Positions 11,393-17,525 of a stretch of DNA of 64,000 nt are shown here, piece by piece. The position numbers and the translations under genes are program-made. Under the pieces are notes generated by a model. It saw only the letters and a program-made list of their open reading frames with translations. It did no database searches and was not told the origin of the DNA. This stretch comes from Burkholderiaceae bacterium (GTDB taxonomy: Bacteria; Pseudomonadota; Gammaproteobacteria; Burkholderiales; Burkholderiaceae_C): positions 1 to 64,000 of the forward strand of contig JAEUOU010000003.1 of the NCBI GenBank assembly GCA_016790575.1, written 5' to 3'. Every line of letters starts with the position of its first letter. The first letter of the stretch is position 1.

Positions 11393-12595
11393 ATGCGTTT
11401 TATGCCCATACCCAGCGTAAAAAGGTCGTTTATTGCTACGTTTAGTATAGCGTTCGCGGCCTGGGTTGCCGGTCCTGCGGCGGCCCAGGGCAGCGGCGCC
11501 GGGCGCGCAGAGGCGCTGGTCCCGGCGGCCGTGCGGGCCGTGCCCGTGGCGCAGGGGCTGGAAAACCCCTGGGCACTGGCGTTTTTGCCGGGCGCCGGCA
11601 TGGTGGTCACCGAGCGGCCGGGCCGCATGCGGCTGATCCGCCCGGACGGAACGCTGGCCGCCCCATTGACCGGGCTGCCGCCGGTGGCCGCCGGCGGGCA
11701 GGGTGGGCTGCTCGACGTCGTGGCCGACAGCGCCTTTGCCGACAACCGCACGCTCTACTGGTGTTATGCCGAGCCGGCCGCCGACGGCGGTGCCGGCAAC
11801 AGCACGGCGCTGGCGCGGGGCCGGCTGTCGGCGGACGGCACCCGGCTGGACGAGGTGCGGGTACTTTTCAGCCAGCGGCCCAAGGTGGCCAGCCGGCTGC
11901 ATTTCGGCTGCCGGATCGTGGAAAACCGGGTCGACGGCCGCCCCGACGGCACGCTGTTCCTGGCGCTGGGCGAACGGTACTTTCGGGCCGCTGACGCCCA
12001 GAAGCTGGACAACCACCACGGCAAGGTGGTCCGCATCACCAAAGACGGCCGGGTGCCGCCGGACAACCCGTTCGTCGGCCGCAGCGGCGCGCTGCCCGAA
12101 ATCTGGAGCCTGGGCCACCGCAATCCCCAGGGCGCCGCGCTGGGCCCGGACGGGCGGTTGTGGATGCACGAACACGGGCCGCAGGGGGGCGACGAAATCA
12201 ACCGGCCCGAGCCTGGCCGCAACTACGGCTGGCCGGTCATTACCTACGGCGAGCAATACGGCGGCGGCGCGATCGGCGAAGGCCTGACCGAAAAAGCCGG
12301 GCTGGAGCAGCCGCTGCACCACTGGACACCGTCCATCGCCCCCTCGGGCATGGCGTTTGTGACCAGTGAGCGCTACGGGCCGGGGTGGAAGGGCAGCCTG
12401 CTGGTGGGCGCGCTGAAGCTCCAGTACCTCGCCCGTCTGGAGCTGGACGGCCCCCGGGTGCGGCGTGAGGAGAAGCTGTTGCCCACCCTCGGCGAGCGCG
12501 TGCGCGACGTGCGCCAGGGCCCGGACGGCTGGATCTACCTGCTGACCGACAGCCCCCGCGGCCAGCTGCTGCGCCTGGAGCCCACGCCACGCTAG
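11393..12595 (+). CDS. Periplasmic PQQ-dependent sugar dehydrogenase-like protein (Asd/YliI family)
   Basis: 400 residues. The family are soluble six-bladed beta-propellers that oxidise aldose sugars with PQQ in the periplasm. Signature segments include Gly-Leu-Glu-Asn-Pro-Trp-Ala-Leu-Ala-Phe-Leu-Pro, Thr-Glu-Arg-Pro-Gly-Arg-Met, Gly-His-Arg-Asn-Pro-Gln-Gly and His-Glu-His-Gly-Pro-Gln-Gly-Gly-Asp-Glu. The ATG at 11393 has a GGAG 7 bases upstream. The signal peptide (about 1-32, ending Gly-Pro-Ala-Ala-Ala-Gln) is odd: residues 6-16 are encoded by a copy of the dispersed 32-bp repeat. A start at 11360 is possible but would bury the signal. Confidence 0.88.
   Translation: MRFMPIPSVKRSFIATFSIAFAAWVAGPAAAQGSGAGRAEALVPAAVRAVPVAQGLENPWALAFLPGAGMVVTERPGRMRLIRPDGTLAAPLTGLPPVAAGGQGGLLDVVADSAFADNRTLYWCYAEPAADGGAGNSTALARGRLSADGTRLDEVRVLFSQRPKVASRLHFGCRIVENRVDGRPDGTLFLALGERYFRAADAQKLDNHHGKVVRITKDGRVPPDNPFVGRSGALPEIWSLGHRNPQGAALGPDGRLWMHEHGPQGGDEINRPEPGRNYGWPVITYGEQYGGGAIGEGLTEKAGLEQPLHHWTPSIAPSGMAFVTSERYGPGWKGSLLVGALKLQYLARLELDGPRVRREEKLLPTLGERVRDVRQGPDGWIYLLTDSPRGQLLRLEPTPR
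11408..11439 (-). repeat. 32-bp dispersed repeat, copy 1 (inside a signal peptide)
   Basis: Read on the minus strand, 30 of 32 positions match the majority sequence of the nine copies in this window. It lies inside the coding sequence of the sugar dehydrogenase and is translated as Ile-Pro-Ser-Val-Lys-Arg-Ser-Phe-Ile-Ala-Thr, supplying the positive n-region of the signal peptide. Confidence 0.9.
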
Positions 12596-12663
12596 GATGG
12601 CGCGCGGCGGCAAGATCGCCGTGCTGGATGCCATTGCCAAGTGATCCTGAAGCTATTGTTATC

Positions 12664-12695
12664 ATAGCAAATAACGACCATTTGGCGATGGGTAT
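12664..12695 (+). repeat. 32-bp dispersed repeat, copy 2 (intergenic)
   Basis: Matches the majority sequence at 27 of 32 positions. It begins ATAGC and ends GCGATGGGTAT, with the central CGACC intact. It lies between the sugar dehydrogenase and the toxin-antitoxin pair. Confidence 0.85.
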
Positions 12696-12790
12696 TGGCC
12701 TGTTTCATTCGAAATTTCGGTTCTGAGGGGCTTGGGTCAGGGCCCCGCCGCCGTCACCGGCCAGATCGCCGGGCACCGCACCGCGCTTTA

Positions 12791-12810
12791 GGTGTTACCA
12801 TGGTGCCACC
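12791..12810. promoter_or_regulatory. Palindrome upstream of toxin-antitoxin operon, likely operator
   Basis: The 20 bases from GGTGTTACCA to TGGTGCCACC are an interrupted palindrome (16 of 20 positions symmetric). It ends 14 bp before the antitoxin ATG. Ribbon-helix-helix antitoxins repress their own operon from such sites; the role here is inferred from position. Confidence 0.6.
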
Positions 12811-12824
12811 TGTTGGAGAACGTG

Positions 12825-13136
12825 ATGCCCGCTACCACTTCGCTCAAGCTGCCGGACGCTTTGAAGGCCACTATTGCCCAAGTCGCCGCCTTCGAGGGCA
12901 AGACCGCCCATGCGCTGATGGTGGACACCTTGCAGGCCGCGATGGACGACGCCCTGGCGCGCCAGCAGTTTTATACCGATGGCGAGGCCGCGTATCAGGA
13001 CACCTTGCGCACCAACGCGGTCTTTGGCGGTGCGGAGGTCAAGGCCTATGTCATGGCGCGCGCGGCAGGTGGCCAGCCGCAGAGGCCGCTGGCGCAGCCC
13101 CTGGATGCCAGCCAGGCCCATGACCCGGGCGTATGA
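12825..13136 (+). CDS. Ribbon-helix-helix antitoxin (ParD/CopG-like)
   Basis: 103 residues. The N-terminal ~45 residues (Thr-Ser-Leu-Lys-Leu-Pro-Asp-Ala-Leu-Lys followed by a helix-turn-helix with Gly-Lys-Thr-Ala-His-Ala-Leu-Met) fit a ribbon-helix-helix DNA-binding fold; the rest should wrap around the toxin. The ATG at 12825 has a GGAG 7 bases upstream; an upstream in-frame start would run through the operator palindrome. Its last four bases (ATGA) overlap the toxin start, the usual coupling of such pairs. The C-terminal ~25 residues are longer than in short ParD proteins. Confidence 0.82.
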   Translation: MPATTSLKLPDALKATIAQVAAFEGKTAHALMVDTLQAAMDDALARQQFYTDGEAAYQDTLRTNAVFGGAEVKAYVMARAAGGQPQRPLAQPLDASQAHDPGV

Positions 13137-13435
13137 CCGAACTGGTCTATGCCGCGCAGGCGCTGGCCGACCTGGAGCGGCTGACAGATTTCCTGCTGGA
13201 AACCGATCCACCCGCCGCACAGGCGACTGCCGGACTGATTTTTGAGGCGCTGGAGATTCTGGCGCGGCACCCCGAGATGGGCCGCAAAGTCCACTTCGGG
13301 CAGCGCGAGCTGGTGATCTCGCGGGGGCGGACCGGCTATCTGGCGCTCTACCGGTACGTGCCCCACATCGACCGCATCCTGGTGCTGGCGCTGCGCCATC
13401 AGCGGGAGTCTGGCTACAAGGGGCAGCAGAAGTGA
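13133..13435 (+). CDS. RelE/ParE-family toxin
   Basis: 100 residues. Features of the family are visible: an N-terminal Tyr-Ala-Ala-Gln-Ala-Leu-Ala-Asp-Leu-Glu-Arg-Leu helix, a central Ala-Arg-His-Pro-Glu-Met-Gly-Arg, and the C-terminal strands with Tyr-Leu-Ala-Leu-Tyr-Arg-Tyr and Ile-Leu-Val-Leu-Ala-Leu-Arg-His-Gln-Arg-Glu. It would act either on gyrase (ParE) or on ribosome-bound mRNA (RelE); the sequence does not settle which. It overlaps the antitoxin by 4 bp. Confidence 0.84.
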   Translation: MTELVYAAQALADLERLTDFLLETDPPAAQATAGLIFEALEILARHPEMGRKVHFGQRELVISRGRTGYLALYRYVPHIDRILVLALRHQRESGYKGQQK

Positions 13436-13456
13436 TCGCCAATCGCTCTGTTTTCT

Positions 13457-13488
13457 GTAGCGGGTCATGACCATCTGACGCTGGGAAG
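13457..13488 (+). repeat. 32-bp dispersed repeat, copy 3 (degenerate)
   Basis: Matches the majority sequence at 20 of 32 positions, but keeps the landmarks TAGC, TGACC and ACGCTGGG at exactly the right spacing. It follows the toxin gene by 21 bp. A decayed copy is the simplest reading. Confidence 0.5.
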
Positions 13489-13605
13489 TGGCCATTTTCA
13501 CTGACTTTTTCAAGGCTGCGCGCCTTCCCCCATCGCCCGGCTCGCGGCCCGCTGCTACCATTTGCCAGTCACCCCTCCCCACCGATCCGCTTTCTTGCTG
13601 AAGAC

Positions 13606-13868
13606 CATGACCATGCAAGCGCAAAAAGCTCAAGGCACGCCAGGACAAACTGGCCCGGGATGCGTTGTTGCGCCGCTTTCACGGCTACGTCCATGAGCAG
13701 CTCCAGTCGGACCGGCCGGACGAAATCCTGCAGCACGCCCGGGCGCGGATCGGGCTGTGGAAGACGGGCAAGCTGTGCAGCAGCTACTACATCCGGTTCT
13801 GTTCCGGGGTGGTGGCTGCGGCGCGAGAAAGGATCGCCAATCACAAGAAGCGCCTGAAGCTCACGTGA
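13606..13868 (+). pseudogene. Small ORF with an apparent frameshift
   Basis: The open frame ending at 13868 encodes about 80 residues beginning Lys-Lys-Leu-Lys-Ala-Arg-Gln-Asp-Lys-Leu and ending Lys-Lys-Arg-Leu-Lys-Leu-Thr, with a helical look (Arg-Arg-Phe-His-Gly-Tyr-Val-His-Glu). It lacks an in-frame ATG or GTG at its beginning. An ATG at 13606 begins in another frame and would join smoothly if the run of five A at 13623-13627 were four, giving Met-Thr-Met-Gln-Ala-Gln-Lys-Leu-Lys. A TTG at 13665 is the only start as the sequence stands. Function unknown; it lies between a toxin-antitoxin pair and an hsdR remnant. Confidence 0.5.
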
Positions 13869-14673
13869 TTCCGGTGCCCGGGGTGGCCGGTATTCTTCAG
13901 GCCAGTCCGGGCGCCAGAGTCTGACAACGACAACGAAGGCAGCACGGCAGGCCCTGCAGGATGCCGAAGCCTCCGGCGCCAAGCCGGGCAGCAAGGCGGC
14001 ACAGGCCGCCAAGGACGACCTGAACGCGCTGACCCTGTTCAAGCGCGATCTGGGCACTTTCCTGCGGGTCTACGCCTTCCTTTCGCAGGTATTCGACTAC
14101 GGCAACACGGCCATCGAGAAGCGGGCCATCTTCTTCAAGCGGCTCCTGCCCCTGCTGGACTTCGGCCGCGACCGCGAGGGGGTGGACCTGTCCAAGGTGG
14201 TGCTGACTCACCACAAGCTCAAGGACCAAGGCAGCCGCACGCTGGGGCTACATGAGGACACGGGCGAGTACAAGCTGGACCCCCTGACCGACCCCGGCGG
14301 TGGCGAGGTGCAGGAAAAGATCAAGGCCCTGCTGTCGGAGATCGTGGCCAAGGTCAACGACCTGTTCGAGGGGGAACTGACCGACGACGACAAGCTGGTC
14401 TATGTCAACAACGTGCTCAAGGGCAAGCTGCTGGAGTCGGACCTGCTGGTGCAGCAGGCGTCCAGCAACACCAAGGAGCAGTTCGCCAGCTCGCCCGACC
14501 TGAACACCGCCTTGATGAACGCGATCATGGACGCACTGGCCGCCCACACGACCATGAGCACGCAGGCGCTGGATTCGGAGAGGGTTCGAAAGGGGCTGAA
14601 GGACATCCTGCTGGGGCCGGCACAACTGTATGAGGCGTTGCGGTTGAGGGGGGAGGGTGCTCCTGGCGCCTGA
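13858..14673 (+). pseudogene. hsdR: 3' remnant of type I restriction endonuclease subunit hsdR
   Basis: From about 13921 the open frame encodes the C-terminal part of HsdR: segments such as Phe-Leu-Arg-Val-Tyr-Ala-Phe-Leu-Ser-Gln, Phe-Asp-Tyr-Gly-Asn-Thr-Ala-Ile-Glu-Lys-Arg, Lys-Val-Asn-Asp-Leu-Phe-Glu-Gly and Gly-Pro-Ala-Gln-Leu-Tyr-Glu-Ala-Leu-Arg belong to the helical C-terminal domain that binds the methylase core. The nuclease and helicase domains, roughly three quarters of the gene, are missing, and the frame is closed upstream by a stop at 13855. There is no hsdM or hsdS. This is a deletion remnant with no expected activity. Confidence 0.85.
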
Positions 14674-14681
14674 TTCAGCCC

Positions 14682-14713
14682 ATACCCAGCGCAAAAAGGT
14701 CATTGTTTGCTAT
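14682..14713 (-). repeat. 32-bp dispersed repeat, copy 4 (intergenic)
   Basis: Read on the minus strand, 29 of 32 positions match the majority sequence. It begins nine bases after the hsdR remnant stop codon, between two convergent reading frames. Confidence 0.88.
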
Positions 14714-14760
14714 GAATATTGCATTAGTCCGGTGGCCGGACGCGCGTGCCGGGCCGGGTG

Positions 14761-16419
14761 TCAGCCGCGGCGCGACGGCAGCGTGCTCTCGACAGCGGGC
14801 AGGTCCACCATCACCGGGGTGCCGGGGGCGGTGCAACCGCTGTCGCAACAGCGGCCCGGTTGGCGGTTGGCGGTGATGGGGCGGGTGTCGTCGTGGGGCG
14901 CGGCGGCGGCGCTGCCGTCGGGGGCCAGGCCGCGCTCCAGCAGGCGCTCGACCAGTTCGACCTTGTTGCCCAGCGGGTAGCGGCGCCAGATCTCCTGTTT
15001 CATGGCAGCCGGCGAGCCGCCGCCGTGCAGGCTGATGACGCTGGTCCAGCCGGCCTGGTAGCCAACGGTCAGGTCTTCCAGGAAGCGGGCGGTCTGGATG
15101 CGCTGGTCGTAGGGGATGTCCGGGTGGGCGCGCAGCACGTCGGCCAGGCGGGCGGCGGTCTCGGGGTTGTGGTCTTCATCCGGGCCGGGCAGGGCCACAA
15201 TCAGCCCGCCGCTGACGGTGTGGGCGATGCGGTGCATGTCGTAGATTTTGGTGGCCAGCAGCAGTTTGCCGATGTTGGCAAACACCGGGTCGGGCATCCA
15301 GATGCCGCTGGCCGGGTCCGGGCGGGCGTACACGCTGGCGGCCACGCCGCAGGCGTAGAAGCCTTCGACGATGGTGATCAGTTCCACCATGGCGTCGCGC
15401 AGGCCGCTGTCGCGCCCGGGGTCGAGTCCGTTGGCCTCGGTCATCAGGGCGCCTGCGCCGATCAGCAGGTCACCGAACCCGGCGCGGGCGGCAATACAAG
15501 TGTGGCGGTGGTGGGTGGCGTAGTCGTGGGTCAGCGGCGCAGACAGCGCCCATTCGCCGTCGAGGAAGACGTCTTCCTCGGGCACAAAGACCCGGTCGAA
15601 CAGGCACACGCCGGTACTTTGCCCGTAGCGGCGGCTGAACAGCGGCTGGCCGTGCTCGGGGGTTTCGCCGGGCCGCCCTGCCGGGCGGGCGACGATGGTC
15701 AGGCCGGGCGCGTCAATGGGTACGGCGCAGCACACGGCGAAGTCGGCGTCGGCGGCGGTCATGGCCCGGCCGGGCATCACCAGCAGGCCGTGCAGGTAGG
15801 GCGCGCCGGTCACGATGGCCTTGGTGCCACTGATGCGGATGCCGCGGCGGCCGTTGTGGATGGCGTGGCGCTCGACGATACGCAGATGGCTGTCGGGCTG
15901 CGCCTGCGCATGGGGCCGGAGGCTGCGGTCGCCTTTGGCGTCGGTCATGGCCACGCCCAGCGTCAGATCCTCGCGCTGCGCCCGGTGCAGGAAGGCCTGG
16001 AAACGGTCGCGGTAGCTGCGGGTGCCGGCGGCGTCGTCAAGCCGCGCGCAAGACTGGCCGATGGCGGCGAGCCCGTCGTGCATCAGGTAGCGCTGTGCGC
16101 AGCCGGTTTCCTGGCAGAGGCGGCGGACGGCTTCGAGTTTGTTGAGCAGGTCGCCGCTGCTGCGGTCGACATGGGTCATGCGGTTGACGCGCTGGCCGCT
16201 GCTGTGTTCCACGGCCGTCATCAGCGGCGCCAGATCGGCGCGGTGGGCGAAGTCGTAGGTCAGGGCGATGGCGTTGATGCCCGGCTGCAGCGCCGCCTCA
16301 TCGGCCACGCTGTCCACCGCACGGCCGTCGACAAAAACCCGCGGTTTGAAGCGGCGCAGGGACTCGCGGTAGTCGTTGCCGGTCATCAAGGGCGGGCTGC
16401 TGGGCGGAGAAGCATTCAT
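14761..16419 (-). CDS. HpaB-family flavoprotein (4-hydroxyphenylacetate 3-hydroxylase / 4-hydroxybutyryl-CoA dehydratase fold)
   Basis: 552 residues. The sequence follows this family throughout: Met-Thr-Gly-Asn-Asp-Tyr-Arg-Glu-Ser-Leu near the start, Ala-Met-Thr-Asp-Ala-Lys-Gly-Asp-Arg-Ser, Phe-Asp-Arg-Val-Phe-Val-Pro, and Ser-Leu-His-Gly-Gly-Gly-Ser-Pro near the end. It looks closest to 4-hydroxybutyryl-CoA dehydratase (AbfD), but by alignment from memory two of the four [4Fe-4S] ligands are absent: the second cysteine of Cys-x3-Cys is Tyr, and the cysteine following His-x6 is Ala. A monooxygenase role with FADH2 is therefore more likely. A ~60-residue tail follows the family domain. Start at 16419 gives the family N-terminus; the frame stays open upstream. 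Confidence 0.78.
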   Translation of the reverse strand: MNASPPSSPPLMTGNDYRESLRRFKPRVFVDGRAVDSVADEAALQPGINAIALTYDFAHRADLAPLMTAVEHSSGQRVNRMTHVDRSSGDLLNKLEAVRRLCQETGCAQRYLMHDGLAAIGQSCARLDDAAGTRSYRDRFQAFLHRAQREDLTLGVAMTDAKGDRSLRPHAQAQPDSHLRIVERHAIHNGRRGIRISGTKAIVTGAPYLHGLLVMPGRAMTAADADFAVCCAVPIDAPGLTIVARPAGRPGETPEHGQPLFSRRYGQSTGVCLFDRVFVPEEDVFLDGEWALSAPLTHDYATHHRHTCIAARAGFGDLLIGAGALMTEANGLDPGRDSGLRDAMVELITIVEGFYACGVAASVYARPDPASGIWMPDPVFANIGKLLLATKIYDMHRIAHTVSGGLIVALPGPDEDHNPETAARLADVLRAHPDIPYDQRIQTARFLEDLTVGYQAGWTSVISLHGGGSPAAMKQEIWRRYPLGNKVELVERLLERGLAPDGSAAAAPHDDTRPITANRQPGRCCDSGCTAPGTPVMVDLPAVESTLPSRRG

Positions 16420-16484
16420 GGCGGTACCGGAAAGAAGAGTCGAACCATCGTCGATCGGATGGATTATGTTCAAATGCCCGGCGG

Positions 16485-16667
16485 GAGAATGCGGCGCTGT
16501 TCGCGCATGGTGTGGGGCTGTTGCTGCAGCAGCACACCGGCCGCATCCGCCTGTTTGCCCCGTCGGCGTCGCCCCTGTTTGCGCAGGACCTTGATGCGCT
16601 GCGGATCCGCCTGAACGCGGCGCCGGCCGTGGTCGAGCCGCCGCCGCAGGCTGATCTGTTTGGCTGA
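16485..16667 (+). other. Possible orphan 3' coding fragment
   Basis: The 302-bp gap between the HpaB-like gene and the hydrolase is not empty. On the plus strand a frame closed by TGA at 16665-16667 reads as normal GC-rich coding sequence for about 60 residues (Glu-Asn-Ala-Ala-Leu-Phe-Ala-His-Gly at the start, Pro-Gln-Ala-Asp-Leu-Phe-Gly at the end). It has no credible start. It resembles the C-terminus of a longer protein that I cannot name, left behind by a deletion or insertion. Confidence 0.3.
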
Positions 16668-16721
16668 CCAGGTCCCGCCGCGTTGCCCCCGCCTGTTTTT
16701 TCTTGACCCCTGGAGTTCCCC

Positions 16722-17324
16722 ATGCTGCTTGACCCATCGCAATCCCAACTCGTGCTGGTGGACTACCAGGCCCGCCTGATGCCGGCCATTCACGACGGCG
16801 CCGCGGTGGTGGCGCAGGCGCTGCGGCTGGCCCGTATTGCCGCATTGATGCAGGTGCCCGTCTGGGGGACGGAGCAGAATCCCTCGCGCCTGGGCGAGAA
16901 CGCGCCCGAACTGCGTGCGCTGTGCCGCCAGACGCTGAGCAAGCTGCATTTCGGGGCGGTGGAAGAAGGCCTGGGCGAAATGCTGCGGCCGCCGCGCAAG
17001 CCGCCTCAGGGCAATGCCCGCAGCCTGCCGCGCCACCTGCAAAAGACCCAGGACACCGAGGTGGAGCGAAACCAGATCGTCATCGCCGGCTGCGAGGCGC
17101 ATGTGTGCCTGTTGCAGACCGCACTGCAGTTGCTGGAAGACGAGTTCGAGGTCTGGGTGGTCTCCGATGCCTGCAGCTCGCGGACCGAACGCAACCGCGA
17201 CGCCGCGTTCGATCGTCTGGCCGGGGCCGGTGCCGAGCTGGTGACCACGGAAATGGTGGCCTTCGAGTGGCTGCGCAGTGCCGAGCACGCGCAGTTCAAG
17301 GCCGTGCAGGCGCTGATCAAGTAA
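16722..17324 (+). CDS. Isochorismatase-family cysteine hydrolase
   Basis: 200 residues. The likely catalytic Asp-Lys-Cys triad of the family is visible: Asp in Leu-Val-Leu-Val-Asp-Tyr-Gln (about 14), Lys in Leu-Ser-Lys-Leu-His-Phe (about 74) and Cys in Ala-Gly-Cys-Glu-Ala-His-Val-Cys (about 126). Members hydrolyse isochorismate, nicotinamide or other amides; the substrate here is unknown. A proline/arginine-rich insertion (Arg-Pro-Pro-Arg-Lys-Pro-Pro) lies before the catalytic cysteine. The ATG follows a TGGAG sequence. Confidence 0.85.
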   Translation: MLLDPSQSQLVLVDYQARLMPAIHDGAAVVAQALRLARIAALMQVPVWGTEQNPSRLGENAPELRALCRQTLSKLHFGAVEEGLGEMLRPPRKPPQGNARSLPRHLQKTQDTEVERNQIVIAGCEAHVCLLQTALQLLEDEFEVWVVSDACSSRTERNRDAAFDRLAGAGAELVTTEMVAFEWLRSAEHAQFKAVQALIK

Positions 17325-17525
17325 AGATGCGCTTCGGGTAAACCCTGAGCAAATCCGTCAGATTCGTCGGGGTCCTGTCAGGTACCCGACATGTTCCGGT
17401 GCACAATAGCGTGTTACCGAAAGCCCTTCCCAGGCACAGTCGCATCCGCCAACCGGTTCAGCCGTGACGCGGAAGGTAGATTAACCAGACACAGTTTCCT
17501 TCAGGGAAACGGAGGTCAGCGAAGC

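Noticed and set aside
15953-15990. CCCAGCGTC in the HpaB-like gene resembling a repeat end
   Set aside because: Only the 9-base core fits; the remaining positions do not, and it lies in conserved coding sequence.
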